64,000 nt of DNA from Streptococcus lutetiensis (GTDB lineage: Bacteria > Bacillota > Bacilli > Lactobacillales > Streptococcaceae): positions 682,001 through 746,000 of the forward strand of contig NZ_LS483403.1 in NCBI RefSeq assembly GCF_900475675.1, in the 5' to 3' direction. Below are positions 1 through 8,753 of this stretch, piece by piece. Within the stretch, counting starts at the first letter, position 1. Each line of letters opens with the position of its first letter. The notes beneath the pieces are model-generated. The model had not been told where the DNA came from. It saw only the letters and a list, made by a program, of their open reading frames with translations, and made no database searches. Both the position numbers and the translations under genes were made by a program.

Positions 1-671
1 GAGAAGTCGTCGCTGATAGTAGCTTAAAAAAATCATATCAATTAAAAATTGGTGACAAAATTACTCTTGGAGATAGTACTAAAAAGCTAACTATTACTGG
101 TTTTACAGATAATGCGAGCTTTAATGTTCAGCCGGTCCTTTACATGACAAAAGAAACACTGGCAAGCGTCCTTGCGGATAATGCTCAAGTAAATACAATC
201 AGTGCTCTAGTGATTCGTGGCAAGGTAAATCAGGTTCCTAAAGAGCTTGAGAGCATGACCACATCAACGTTTATTGAAAATCTTCCAGGTTATAAAGCTC
301 AGAATCTGACTTTTTCCTTTATGATTGGCTTTTTGATTGTGATAGCAGCGATTGTCATTGGAATATTCATCTATATTTTGACACTGCAGAAAAAAGCAAT
401 CTTTGGTGTTTTAAAAGCGCAAGGCATTTCTAACGGCTATCTATCACAGATGGTTTTCGCACAGACCTTTATTTTAGCCATATTAGCGGTTAGTCTCGGC
501 TTAGCGTTAACCCTGCTCAGTGCCGTTTTTCTACCAACATCAGTTCCGTTTCAGGTAAATCCACTCTTTTTTGCAGGAATTAGTGTGCTGATGGTTCTTA
601 TTGCCGTTTTTGGTGCACTTTTCTCAGTGGTAAGCATTGTCAAAGTTGACCCTTTAAAGGCAATCGGTTAG
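1..671 (+). CDS. ABC transporter permease, FtsX/MacB type (5' truncated by window edge)
   Basis: The reading frame is open from base 3, so this is the C-terminal 222 residues of a longer protein cut by the window edge. The visible part has an extracellular segment followed by three hydrophobic stretches (around window residues 103-128, 152-175 and 190-214), the usual end of an FtsX-like permease. It ends in VDPLKAIG, the typical closing motif of MacB/FtsX permeases. The stop lies 9 bases before the start of an ABC ATPase, so the two form one export or lipoprotein-handling transporter. The substrate cannot be told from sequence. Confidence 0.85.
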   Translation, partial: EVVADSSLKKSYQLKIGDKITLGDSTKKLTITGFTDNASFNVQPVLYMTKETLASVLADNAQVNTISALVIRGKVNQVPKELESMTTSTFIENLPGYKAQNLTFSFMIGFLIVIAAIVIGIFIYILTLQKKAIFGVLKAQGISNGYLSQMVFAQTFILAILAVSLGLALTLLSAVFLPTSVPFQVNPLFFAGISVLMVLIAVFGALFSVVSIVKVDPLKAIG

Positions 672-680
672 GAGATAATT

Positions 681-1364
681 ATGACAGCAATTGAATTAAT
701 CAATATCAAAAAATATTTCAAAGATGGTCCAGATCAAATTGAAGCTCTGAAAGAGACAAATTTGACGATTAACAAAGGTGAATTTGTTGCCGTTATTGGC
801 CCGTCAGGTTCTGGAAAAAGTACTTTTTTGACCATTATTGGTGGCCTGCAATCACCGTCACAAGGTGAAGTGAGATTGAACGGCCAAGCTTTTAGCCAGA
901 AAAAAGAAAAAGCGCGTGCTAAGATGCGTTTTGACCAGATTGGCTTTATCTTGCAAGCTTCCAACCTAGTACCCTTTTTAAAAATCAAAGATCAGCTACG
1001 CTTGGTTGACAAGGTTGATAAGAAAAAACAGCGCGAATCGATTGACAGCCTTTTTGACCAGCTGGGTATTGCCAGTATCGCAGACAAATATCCTGAGGAA
1101 ATTTCTGGCGGGCAAAGGCAACGAGTGGCGATAGCCAGAGCCTTGTATAATGACCCAACGATTATCTTGGCTGATGAGCCAACAGCGAGTTTGGACACTG
1201 AAAAAGCCATGGAAGTTGTCAAAATTCTAGCCGACGAGGCCAAAGAAAAGAATAAAGCAGTCTTAATGGTTACGCACGACAGACGTTTAGTCTCTTATTG
1301 TGACCGATTGTTGGTCATGGAAGACGGCGTTTTACGAGAAGAAGAGATTGCTGCTTATCAGTAG
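681..1364 (+). CDS. ABC transporter ATP-binding protein (MacB/LolD type)
   Basis: This 227-residue ATPase carries Walker A (GPSGSGKST, about residue 41), the signature ISGGQRQRVAIARAL (about 142), Walker B (IILADEP, about 161) and the switch histidine in VTHD. Length and motifs fit the MacB/LolD subfamily that pairs with FtsX-like permeases. The permease gene ends 9 bases upstream, and GGAGATAATT supplies the ribosome binding site. It energises whatever the permease moves; similar streptococcal pairs export peptides or antimicrobial compounds, but the substrate is unknown here. Confidence 0.92.
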   Translation: MTAIELINIKKYFKDGPDQIEALKETNLTINKGEFVAVIGPSGSGKSTFLTIIGGLQSPSQGEVRLNGQAFSQKKEKARAKMRFDQIGFILQASNLVPFLKIKDQLRLVDKVDKKKQRESIDSLFDQLGIASIADKYPEEISGGQRQRVAIARALYNDPTIILADEPTASLDTEKAMEVVKILADEAKEKNKAVLMVTHDRRLVSYCDRLLVMEDGVLREEEIAAYQ

Positions 1365-1368
1365 TAAT

Positions 1369-1397
1369 TTGTCTTGAGATGCGATGTGTGATATAAT
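1369..1397 (+). promoter_or_regulatory. Sigma-A promoter for the potassium channel gene
   Basis: A -35 TTGTCT (1369-1374) and a perfect -10 TATAAT (1392-1397) are separated by 17 bases, 50 bases before the channel start codon. Confidence 0.7.
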
Positions 1398-1447
1398 GAG
1401 GTCAAATCTTACCGATTCAAAAAAGGGTCGTTAGTAAAGGAGACGTC

Positions 1448-1777
1448 ATGATTACTTTTTTCTTACAAATGCGTCGGACATTGCGTGTCTTGTGGTCAAT
1501 CTTTAAGGATGATGAAACCAGAGGAATTGCTGGTGTCACTGCTGTTTTATTGCTCAGTGGGACACTTTTTTATGCAAATGTAGAACATTTTACTTATTTG
1601 GATGCCCTTTATTTTTCATTTACAACTTTAACAACGATTGGCTACGGGGATATTTATCCCGTTACAGCAGCTGGAAAGATTTTTACCATGATGTATTCAG
1701 TTGTCGGATTAGGGGTTATGGGGAGTTTTCTAGCTGTTGTGGTTAAAAAATTGGGTCAATTGGATAAAAAAAAGTGA
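1448..1777 (+). CDS. Two-TM potassium channel family protein
   Basis: The 109-residue product has two hydrophobic segments (about residues 27-45 and 79-100) flanking a pore loop with the selectivity filter TTIGYGDI (about 63-70). This is the ion-channel 2 (KcsA-like pore) layout without a cytoplasmic RCK domain. It starts at ATG after AAAGGAGACGTC and has its own promoter. A HAD hydrolase gene begins 10 bases after the stop, so they are probably cotranscribed. The function is probably potassium flux; gating cannot be read from the sequence. Confidence 0.85.
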   Translation: MITFFLQMRRTLRVLWSIFKDDETRGIAGVTAVLLLSGTLFYANVEHFTYLDALYFSFTTLTTIGYGDIYPVTAAGKIFTMMYSVVGLGVMGSFLAVVVKKLGQLDKKK

Positions 1778-1787
1778 GAGAAGACCT

Positions 1788-2474
1788 GTGATTTATCGTG
1801 ATTTATTGTTTGATTTGGACCATACTTTGCTTGATTTTAACGCGGCAGAAGATGTTGCTCTGACAGAACTTTTGACAGAGGCGCACGTGGATGATGTTGA
1901 AACTTACAAAGAAGTTTATATTCCCATGAATCGTAAACTTTGGAATGATTTAAGTTTGAAAAAGATTACCAAAAAAGAATTGGTTGACACCCGTTTTTCT
2001 CGTTTATTTGCGCATTTTGGACATGAGGTTGATGGACATGCCTTTGCTATGCGCTATCAAGATTTTCTTAGCCAACAAGGTCAGACTCTTCCTGGGGCAG
2101 ATCAGTTGTTAGACCAGCTAAATCAAGAAGGTTACCGCATTTTTGGTGCAACAAATGGCATTACCAAGATTCAAACTGGTCGCATGGCTAATTCAGGGAT
2201 TAAAGATTATTTTGAACACGTCTTTATCTCTGACGAAGTTGGTTATCAAAAGCCAGATAAAGGCTTTTATGACGCCATTTCTGGAGCCATTTCACGATTT
2301 AATCAGGAAAAAGCTTTGATGATTGGTGATAATTTGCTGGCGGATATTCAAGGTGGCAATAATGCTGGCATCGATACTGTCTGGTATAACCCAGATAAAA
2401 AAATCAATCACACCGTAGCTAACCCAACCTACACCGTCCATAACTATCAAGAATTGCTAAAATTATTACGATAA
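1788..2474 (+). CDS. HAD-superfamily hydrolase, YjjG-like nucleotidase
   Basis: HAD motif I is FDLDHTLLDF near the N terminus, motif II is in FGATNG, and motif III/IV is QKPDKGFYD and IGDNLLADIQGG. Together with the helical cap this fits the YjjG family of noncanonical pyrimidine 5'-nucleotidases. I chose the GTG at 1788, preceded by GAGAGAAG. A longer in-frame start at 1737 would overlap the channel gene by 41 bases and add residues that do not belong to the fold. The product is 228 residues, and the asparagine-rich loop matches house-cleaning nucleotidases. Substrate is inferred from the family only. Confidence 0.85.
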   Translation: MIYRDLLFDLDHTLLDFNAAEDVALTELLTEAHVDDVETYKEVYIPMNRKLWNDLSLKKITKKELVDTRFSRLFAHFGHEVDGHAFAMRYQDFLSQQGQTLPGADQLLDQLNQEGYRIFGATNGITKIQTGRMANSGIKDYFEHVFISDEVGYQKPDKGFYDAISGAISRFNQEKALMIGDNLLADIQGGNNAGIDTVWYNPDKKINHTVANPTYTVHNYQELLKLLR

Positions 2475-2478
2475 AAAC

Positions 2479-2511
2479 CAAAGCTAGAAGTTTTAACTTC
2501 TAGCTTTTATC
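2479..2511. terminator. Bidirectional intrinsic terminator
   Basis: AAGCTAGAAG and CTTCTAGCTT form a 10-bp stem with a short TTTTAA loop. A run rich in T follows on the plus strand and A-rich sequence precedes it. It lies between the convergent HAD and Crp/Fnr genes and can serve both. Confidence 0.8.
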
Positions 2512-2512
2512 T

Positions 2513-3184
2513 TTAATAATCGATTTTACGTTCTTCTGTGATAAGTTTAGCCATTTGTTCGGGGTTAATAATTTGAATCTGATGGCCAGTTTTTTCAATC
2601 ATTTCTTCAGCGCGAAGTGCTTTTACCATTCGTGCAATAGTCACTGAGTGCATGCCTAGGTAGCAGGCGATTTCTTGATAGGTAAAGAAGGTATTTAAAG
2701 CTAAATGACCTGATTCACATGGCTCAGCTTGATCAAGTAAGAAGCGGCAGAATTGGACCAAAGCAGGTTCATTTTTACTGCTGTGAAAATGTTCCATGAG
2801 ATAAATATGATTTTCGGTCAATGTATTTAACATCAAGCTAACAACTGATGGAAATCCTAGCAAGTCTTGAAATTGACGATTAGAAATGCGGTAAGCCACG
2901 CAAGGCGTTTTGGCAACAATTGAAAATGATTTTTTCCCGTAATAGTTCAAATGCAGATTGTTCATCAATGGAACAAAGCCGACAAATTGTCGCTTTTTAA
3001 AGTATAGATAAGTTGTTTCTTTGCCATCACAAGAAATAGATGAAAGAGCACAGATGCCTGAAGATAGAATATAAATATCACCGCTTGTTTCGCCAGTGAC
3101 GGACTGTGCGAGATTATCTCCCTTTTTAAAGGTCACACGTTCGCCGTATTGATAAAGTTCTGTAATATCTAGTGTAGAGTGCAT
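2513..3184 (-). CDS. Crp/Fnr family transcriptional regulator
   Basis: The 223-residue protein has a cyclic-nucleotide-binding-type beta barrel (about residues 12-125) and a C-terminal Crp-type winged helix (about 145-215), with the recognition region ACYLGMHSVTIARMVKAL. I chose the start at 3184 because GAAAGGG precedes it at good spacing; a start 8 codons further upstream is possible. No cysteine cluster typical of an Fnr iron-sulfur sensor is visible. Streptococcal members of this group (Flp/ArcR-like) control catabolic genes such as the arginine deiminase operon, but no arc genes occur here. The targets are unknown. Confidence 0.85.
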   Translation of the reverse strand: MHSTLDITELYQYGERVTFKKGDNLAQSVTGETSGDIYILSSGICALSSISCDGKETTYLYFKKRQFVGFVPLMNNLHLNYYGKKSFSIVAKTPCVAYRISNRQFQDLLGFPSVVSLMLNTLTENHIYLMEHFHSSKNEPALVQFCRFLLDQAEPCESGHLALNTFFTYQEIACYLGMHSVTIARMVKALRAEEMIEKTGHQIQIINPEQMAKLITEERKIDY

Positions 3185-3263
3185 AATTACCCTTTCTAAA
3201 ATTAACATAGGCTATATAACTATATAGTTTACGTTAAAAAAGCGTTTTTATCAAGCCAAAAAA

Positions 3264-4130
3264 TTAGAAAAAGAGCTTAAAAATATCTTGATAATGATTT
3301 TTAAAATGACTATTTTTGCGCCAAATAAAGGTAAAATCATGACTTATGGCAGGAATATCCAAATTAATTTTTTGGAGTTTACCTGCAGAAATTTCTTTTT
3401 GAACCACGCTTTGATAAACAAAACTAATTCCCAGATTTTTTTGGACTAGCTCGCAAATGGTATTTAGATTACCAATTTCAGTGATTTTATGGAAATCAGA
3501 AATGGTTAGATTGGCCTCTTTGAGCATGATTTCAAGTATTTCACGGGTACCTGACCCTTGCTCGCGTACGATGATAGGATAGGCTAGTAGGTCTTCTAAA
3601 GAATAGCTTCCGCTTGCTAGGGGTGAGCCGGGAGAAGCGACCGCGATGAAAGATTCTGTGCGATAAGGCAGAAAATCGTATTTTTCTTTTGAAAAGAAAC
3701 CTTCGATCAAGGCAAAATCAATCTGTCCATTATCAATAGCTTTTAACAGTGTCTCGGTATTATCCACCAGCATTTTGACTTGGAAATTCGGGTGATTTGC
3801 CAAAATATCCACTAAAGAATCGGTCAAAACATACTCGCCAATGGTTAAAGTAGCCCCAAAATTTAGCGGCTGTAAATCTTGCTTGAGCTGTGTCTTGAAA
3901 TGCTTAATATCTGTGTCCATAGTCGTCAGCAAATCAAGCAATTCTTTGCCACTTTGTGTCAGCCGACATTGTTTGCCAGAAAAGGTAAAAAGCTTAGTTT
4001 GATACTCTGTCTCTAAAGTTTTGACATGCTTAGTGACTGCAGGTTGAGTGATATGCAATTCTTTAGCAGCTTGGGTAAAATTAAGCGTTTCGCAGACTTT
4101 CATAAAGGTAAAAACACGGTAATCAAGCAT
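3264..4130 (-). CDS. LysR-family transcriptional regulator, divergent from yeiH
   Basis: The 288-residue protein has an N-terminal winged HTH (residues 1-60, with LNFTQAAKELHITQPAVTKHVKTLE) and a periplasmic-binding-like effector domain (about 90-288). It is transcribed away from the YeiH-type transporter gene 100 bases to the right. This is the arrangement seen for YeiE/YeiH and CysB-type pairs, so it probably controls that transporter. An inverted repeat in the shared region overlaps the transporter -10 box and is the likely operator. The effector is not known. Confidence 0.88.
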   Translation of the reverse strand: MLDYRVFTFMKVCETLNFTQAAKELHITQPAVTKHVKTLETEYQTKLFTFSGKQCRLTQSGKELLDLLTTMDTDIKHFKTQLKQDLQPLNFGATLTIGEYVLTDSLVDILANHPNFQVKMLVDNTETLLKAIDNGQIDFALIEGFFSKEKYDFLPYRTESFIAVASPGSPLASGSYSLEDLLAYPIIVREQGSGTREILEIMLKEANLTISDFHKITEIGNLNTICELVQKNLGISFVYQSVVQKEISAGKLQKINLDIPAISHDFTFIWRKNSHFKNHYQDIFKLFF

Positions 4131-4177
4131 AATAATCTCCTATTATTTTTTTTTATTATATCATAATAAATCATAAT

Positions 4178-4206
4178 TTTACATTATAACTTGTCCAGGT
4201 TATAAT
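4178..4206 (+). promoter_or_regulatory. yeiH promoter with overlapping inverted-repeat operator
   Basis: TTTACA (4178-4183) and TATAAT (4201-4206) are 17 bases apart. A perfect 8-bp inverted repeat, ATTATAAC (4183-4190) and GTTATAAT (4199-4206) with an 8-base spacer, covers the spacer and the -10 box. It contains a LysR-style T-N11-A core, so the LysR protein encoded next door is the likely binder. Confidence 0.6.
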
Positions 4207-4230
4207 ATTTTGTGAAAAGGAGTTTTTATT

Positions 4231-5256
4231 ATGATGACAATTGAGAAAAAATTGCCGGGAATTATGTTTTGTGTGATTCTAGCTTTACCAGCCTGGTTTT
4301 TAGGGAATTTATTTCCACTTGTAGGAGCGCCAGTATTTGCAATTCTACTTGGGATGGTTATGGGGAATTTTCATAATAATCGCACCCAAACCACTGATGG
4401 TATTACTTTTACATCAAAATATATTTTACAAGCGGCGGTTGTTTTATTAGGTTTTGGTTTAAACTTAACACAAGTTTTTAAAGTTGGGACACAGTCATTG
4501 CCAATTATTATTTCAACCATTGCAGTCTCGTTGGTTGTAGCGTTTTTATTGCAAAAATGGCTAAAATTGGATAGTAATATAGCAATCTTGGTTGGTGTTG
4601 GGTCATCTATTTGTGGTGGCTCAGCTATTGCCGCAACAGCACCAGTTATTAAAGCAAAAGATGAAGAAGTCGCAAAGAGTATTTCGGTTATCTTTCTTTT
4701 CAATATCTTAGCGGCACTAATTTTTCCAACGTTGGGAGAATTACTTCACCTATCTAACCAAGGTTTTGCGCTTTTTGCGGGAACAGCTGTCAATGATACG
4801 TCATCCGTTACGGCGACCGCGACAGCTTGGGATGCTGTTCACGGGTCAAATACCTTAGACGGTGCAACAATTGTGAAATTAACGCGCACATTGGCCATTA
4901 TTCCGATTACTTTAGGACTGTCAATCTATAAAGCCTATCAAGATTCAAAAAATGGCAGAGCAAACCAAACGACTTTCCAATTGAAAAAAGCTTTTCCAAT
5001 GTTTATTCTTTATTTCTTATTGGCTTCGATTGTCACGACAATTGTCAGCGGTTTAGGAATTGATACGGTTATTTTTGATAATCTTAAGACACTTTCAAAA
5101 TTCTTTATTGTCATGGCAATGGGAGCTATTGGTCTTAACACGAATCCTATTAAACTTATTAAGACTGGTGGACAAGCTATTGGATTGGGAGCTACGTGTT
5201 GGATAGCTATCACCTGTGTCACTCTCTGGATGCAACATCTTCTAGGGATTTGGTAA
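4231..5256 (+). CDS. YeiH-family putative sulfate exporter, membrane protein
   Basis: This 341-residue protein is hydrophobic throughout, with about ten predicted membrane segments. It has the family hallmarks [17 protein letters not shown] (about residues 127-143) and [14 protein letters not shown] (about 184-197), which match the YeiH/Psb35 (PF03601) transporter family. It starts at ATG after AAAAGGAG. The neighbouring divergent LysR gene is the probable regulator. Sulfate export is the family label; the real substrate is not proven. Confidence 0.88.
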   Translation: MMTIEKKLPGIMFCVILALPAWFLGNLFPLVGAPVFAILLGMVMGNFHNNRTQTTDGITFTSKYILQAAVVLLGFGLNLTQVFKVGTQSLPIIISTIAVSLVVAFLLQKWLKLDSNIAILVGVGSSICGGSAIAATAPVIKAKDEEVAKSISVIFLFNILAALIFPTLGELLHLSNQGFALFAGTAVNDTSSVTATATAWDAVHGSNTLDGATIVKLTRTLAIIPITLGLSIYKAYQDSKNGRANQTTFQLKKAFPMFILYFLLASIVTTIVSGLGIDTVIFDNLKTLSKFFIVMAMGAIGLNTNPIKLIKTGGQAIGLGATCWIAITCVTLWMQHLLGIW

Positions 5257-5267
5257 TGAAAATGTAG

Positions 5268-5308
5268 GAACAATGTTTGTGACTATTCAAGCATTGTTTT
5301 TCTTTTTT
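5268..5308 (+). terminator. Intrinsic terminator after yeiH
   Basis: AACAATG (5269-5275) pairs with CATTGTT (5292-5298), followed by TTTTCTTTTTT. The loop is long (16 bases), so strength is moderate. Confidence 0.55.
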
Positions 5309-5313
5309 AAAAA

Positions 5314-5355
5314 ATGATAGCGTTTACTTGAAATCGTTTCCTTAAGTGCTATAAT
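5314..5355 (+). promoter_or_regulatory. gabD promoter with overlapping cre-like site
   Basis: TTGAAA (5328-5333) and TATAAT (5350-5355) are 16 bases apart, with an extended TGC before the -10. A catabolite response element-like sequence, ATGATAGCGTTTACTT (5314-5329), differs at one position from the WTGNNARCGNWWWCAW consensus and overlaps the -35, which suggests CcpA repression. Confidence 0.6.
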
Positions 5356-5459
5356 GACCTTGAAAACCTTAGTTAAATTTTATAAATAAAGACTATTAAT
5401 CTAATGGTTAACAGTTGTAAGGCATGGAATTTAGCAACGATAAAGGAGGAAAAGGTACG

Positions 5460-6836
5460 ATGGCATATAAAACAACTTATCCTTATACAAACGAGATTCT
5501 TGCGACTTTTGACAATGCAACGGATGAAGCGTTAGAGGAAGCTTTGGCAAATGGGCATGCGCTTTATAAAAAGTGGCGTGCTGAAGGTAGCTTAGCAGAG
5601 CGAAAAGCTCAATTGCGTAAGATTGCTGAGCTGCTACGTCGTGACGTTGACAAATACGCTGAAGTCATGACAAAAGACATGGGAAAATTGTTCGTGGAAG
5701 CTAAAGGTGAAGTGGACCTCTGTGCAGAAATTGCTGATTACTATGCTGATAAGGCAGAAGAATTTTTGAAACCACGTCCACTTGAAAACATTAATGGTGA
5801 TGCTTATTACATCAAGCAAGCGACAGGTGTTTTGGTAGCCGTTGAACCATGGAATTTCCCATTCTATCAAGTCATGCGCGTCTTTGCGCCAAACTTTATG
5901 ATTGGAAATCCGATGATTTTGAAACATGCTTCAATCTGTCCAGCATCAGCACAAGCATTTGATGATTTGGTTTTGGAAGCAGGTGCACCAATTGGTGCAT
6001 TCAAAAATCTCTTCCTTTCTTATGACCAAGTTTCCAAGGCTATCGCAGACCCACGTGTTGTTGGGGTTTGCTTGACTGGTTCTGAACGTGGTGGTGCTTC
6101 TATTGCAGCAGAAGCGGGAGCAAATTTGAAAAAATCATCTATGGAACTTGGTGGTAACGATGCCTTTATTATCCTAGAAGATGCCGATTTTGATTTGCTT
6201 GATAAGACCATTTTCTTTGCTCGTCTCTACAATACTGGTCAAGTTTGTACCTCATCAAAACGTTTTGTCGTTGTTGGTCAAGAAAACTATGACAAATTCG
6301 TTGATATGGTGGTCAAACATTTCAAATCAGCCAAATGGGGTGACCCAATGGATCAAGCGACAACTTTAGCACCGTTGTCATCAGCAGCCGCAAAAGAAGA
6401 AGTGCTTGGTCAAATCAAATTAGCTAAGGAAAATGGTGCAACTGTGGTTTATGGTGATGAACCAATTGACCACCCAGGAAACTTTGTCATGCCAACTGTT
6501 TTGATAAATGTCACCAAAGAAAATCCAATCTACAATCAAGAAATCTTTGGTCCAGTTGCTTCTATCTATAAAGTTGATACTGAAGAAGAAGCTATCGCGC
6601 TTGCCAATGATTCTAGCTATGGTCTTGGTGGTACCGTCTTTTCAAAAAATCTTGATCATGCCAAAGAAGTAGCTGCCAAGATTGAGACAGGGATGTCATT
6701 TATCAATTCTGGTTGGACATCACACCCAGAAATCCCATTTGGAGGCGTTAAAAATTCAGGTTACGGTCGCGAATTAAGCGAACTCGGCTTTGACGCTTTT
6801 GTCAACGAACACCTGATTTTTGTCCCAAATGATTAA
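5460..6836 (+). CDS. gabD: NAD(P)-dependent succinate-semialdehyde dehydrogenase
   Basis: The 458-residue product belongs to the aldehyde dehydrogenase superfamily. The general base is in MELGGND and the nucleophilic cysteine in NTGQVCTS. PWNFPFYQVMR and EIPFGGVKNSGYGRE match the short SSADH group, which oxidises succinic semialdehyde to succinate. I chose the ATG at 5460, preceded by AAAGGAGG; the frame is open 12 codons further upstream. It has its own promoter and a cre-like site and is a single-gene unit ended by a strong hairpin. No GABA transaminase gene lies nearby, so its physiological aldehyde is uncertain. Confidence 0.85.
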   Translation: MAYKTTYPYTNEILATFDNATDEALEEALANGHALYKKWRAEGSLAERKAQLRKIAELLRRDVDKYAEVMTKDMGKLFVEAKGEVDLCAEIADYYADKAEEFLKPRPLENINGDAYYIKQATGVLVAVEPWNFPFYQVMRVFAPNFMIGNPMILKHASICPASAQAFDDLVLEAGAPIGAFKNLFLSYDQVSKAIADPRVVGVCLTGSERGGASIAAEAGANLKKSSMELGGNDAFIILEDADFDLLDKTIFFARLYNTGQVCTSSKRFVVVGQENYDKFVDMVVKHFKSAKWGDPMDQATTLAPLSSAAAKEEVLGQIKLAKENGATVVYGDEPIDHPGNFVMPTVLINVTKENPIYNQEIFGPVASIYKVDTEEEAIALANDSSYGLGGTVFSKNLDHAKEVAAKIETGMSFINSGWTSHPEIPFGGVKNSGYGRELSELGFDAFVNEHLIFVPND

Positions 6837-6866
6837 CCAGCTCTCCTTTTATTAAATCCCATACAC

Positions 6867-6906
6867 GAAAACCACTTCCTGAGCCTAGGGGGTGGTTTTT
6901 CTTTTC
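6867..6906 (+). terminator. Intrinsic terminator after gabD
   Basis: AAAACCACTTCC and GGGGGTGGTTTT form a stem with loop TGAGCCTA, followed by TTCTTTTCC. Confidence 0.8.
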
Positions 6907-6940
6907 CTAAACGTCCTAACAAGCAATGCAACAGCCTTTT

Positions 6941-6949
6941 TGCTATAAT
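6941..6949 (+). promoter_or_regulatory. Extended -10 promoter abutting the uvrC start codon
   Basis: TGCTATAAT gives an extended -10 whose last base is 6 bases before the uvrC ATG at 6956. A start site 7 bases after the -10 would fall on the ATG. No Shine-Dalgarno is seen between them and no good -35 is visible. Confidence 0.5.
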
Positions 6950-6955
6950 AAAACC

Positions 6956-8740
6956 ATGAATGAACTGATTAAACATAAATTGGAGTTGCTGCCAGACAGC
7001 CCTGGTTGTTATATCCATAAAGATAAAAACGGCAAGATTATCTATGTCGGAAAAGCCAAGAATCTCAAGAATCGTGTGCGCAGCTATTTTCATGGTAGCC
7101 ATAATACCAAGACCGAACTCTTGGTTTCTGAGATTGAAGATTTTGAATACATAGTTACTGGGTCAAATACAGAAGCCCTTCTTCTTGAAATCAATCTGAT
7201 TCAAGAAAACTTGCCAAAGTATAACATCAAGCTAAAAGATGACAAATCTTACCCATTTATCAAAATCACGGTGAATGAACAGTACCCACGCTTGATGATT
7301 ACCCGACAAATCAAAAAAGATGGTGCCATGTATTTTGGTCCCTACCCTGATTCAGGGGCAGCAACAGAAATCAAACGTCTGCTAGACCGCATTTTCCCAT
7401 TTAAAAAATGTACAAATCCTGCTAACAAGGTTTGCTTTTATTACCATTTAGGTCAGTGTAAAGCTCATACCATCTGTCATGTGGACCATGATTATTTTGT
7501 TGCCATGGCGCAAGATGTGAAGAATTTCTTGAATGGTCAAGATAACAAAATTGTTGATGGCTTAAAAGAAAAGATGCAAAAAGCTTCTGACATGCTGGAG
7601 TTTGAACGCGCAGCAGAATACCGTGATTTGCTGCAAGCCATCTCAACTCTTCGTACTAAACAACGTGTCATGAATCAAGACATGATGGACCGTGATATTT
7701 TTGGATATTATGTCGATAAAGGCTGGATGTGTGTGCAGGTTTTCTTTGTTCGCCAAGGAAAACTCATTCAGCGTGATGTCAACATGTTTCCTTACTACAA
7801 TGACCCAGAAGAGGATTTCTTGACTTACGTCGGACAATTTTACCGCGACAGCAAGCATTTTATTCCAAAAGAAGTCTTTATTCCTCAGGACATTGACGAA
7901 GAATTAGTTAAAGTAGTTGTTGATACCAAAGTCATCAAACCACAACGTGGTGAGAAGAAGCAGCTGGTAAATCTTGCGACAAAAAATGCGCGTGTCAGCC
8001 TGCAACAAAAATTTGACCTGCTAGAAAAAGATATCCGCAAAACACATGGCGCTATTGAAAATATCAGTGAATTACTCAATATTCCAAAACCAGTGCGCAT
8101 TGAAGCCTTTGATAACTCAAATATTCAAGGAACAAGCCCAGTTGCGGGGATGGTTGTCTTTGTAAATGGGAAACCAAGTAAGAAAGATTACCGTAAATTT
8201 AAAATTAAAACCGTTGTCGGCCCAGATGACTATGCCAGCATGCGTGAAGTCATTTATCGTAGATACAGTCGCGTGATGAAAGACGGATTGACTCCGCCAG
8301 ATTTGATCATCATCGATGGTGGACAAGGTCAGGTCAATGTGGCGCGCGATGTCATTGAAAATAAACTTGGACTCGATATTCCAATCGCTGGTCTGCAAAA
8401 AAATGACAAGCACCAAACGCACGAACTACTCTTTGGTGACCCATTAGAAGTGGTCGAATTGCCACGAAATTCTGAAGAGTTTTTCCTCTTACAGCGTATC
8501 CAAGACGAAGTTCACCGATTTGCCATTACTTTCCACCGTCAACTCCGTTCTAAAAATTCATTCTCATCAAAACTCGATGGCATTGCTGGGCTTGGCCCAA
8601 AGCGCAAGCAATTACTCATGAAACACTTCAAGAGCTTGCCAAGCATTCAAAAAGCAGACGTGGATGACATCATCAACTGTGGTGTCCCACGAAACGTTGC
8701 CATAGCTGTTAAGGAAAAATTGGCTGAGGAGAAGAAATAG
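6956..8740 (+). CDS. uvrC: Excinuclease ABC subunit C
   Basis: The 594-residue product makes the two incisions in UvrABC nucleotide excision repair. It has an N-terminal GIY-YIG nuclease (about residues 12-95, [24 protein letters not shown]), the UVR helical motif that binds UvrB (about 200-235, [14 protein letters not shown]), the RNase H-like nuclease (about 380-535, with [11 protein letters not shown] and [10 protein letters not shown]) and terminal helix-hairpin-helix repeats ([13 protein letters not shown]). I chose the ATG at 6956 because the family N terminus begins MNEL-like. It has no Shine-Dalgarno and may be leaderless. An AbiH-family gene follows 13 bases after the stop. Confidence 0.95.
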   Translation: MNELIKHKLELLPDSPGCYIHKDKNGKIIYVGKAKNLKNRVRSYFHGSHNTKTELLVSEIEDFEYIVTGSNTEALLLEINLIQENLPKYNIKLKDDKSYPFIKITVNEQYPRLMITRQIKKDGAMYFGPYPDSGAATEIKRLLDRIFPFKKCTNPANKVCFYYHLGQCKAHTICHVDHDYFVAMAQDVKNFLNGQDNKIVDGLKEKMQKASDMLEFERAAEYRDLLQAISTLRTKQRVMNQDMMDRDIFGYYVDKGWMCVQVFFVRQGKLIQRDVNMFPYYNDPEEDFLTYVGQFYRDSKHFIPKEVFIPQDIDEELVKVVVDTKVIKPQRGEKKQLVNLATKNARVSLQQKFDLLEKDIRKTHGAIENISELLNIPKPVRIEAFDNSNIQGTSPVAGMVVFVNGKPSKKDYRKFKIKTVVGPDDYASMREVIYRRYSRVMKDGLTPPDLIIIDGGQGQVNVARDVIENKLGLDIPIAGLQKNDKHQTHELLFGDPLEVVELPRNSEEFFLLQRIQDEVHRFAITFHRQLRSKNSFSSKLDGIAGLGPKRKQLLMKHFKSLPSIQKADVDDIINCGVPRNVAIAVKEKLAEEKK

Positions 8741-8753
8741 TAAGGAGATAATC

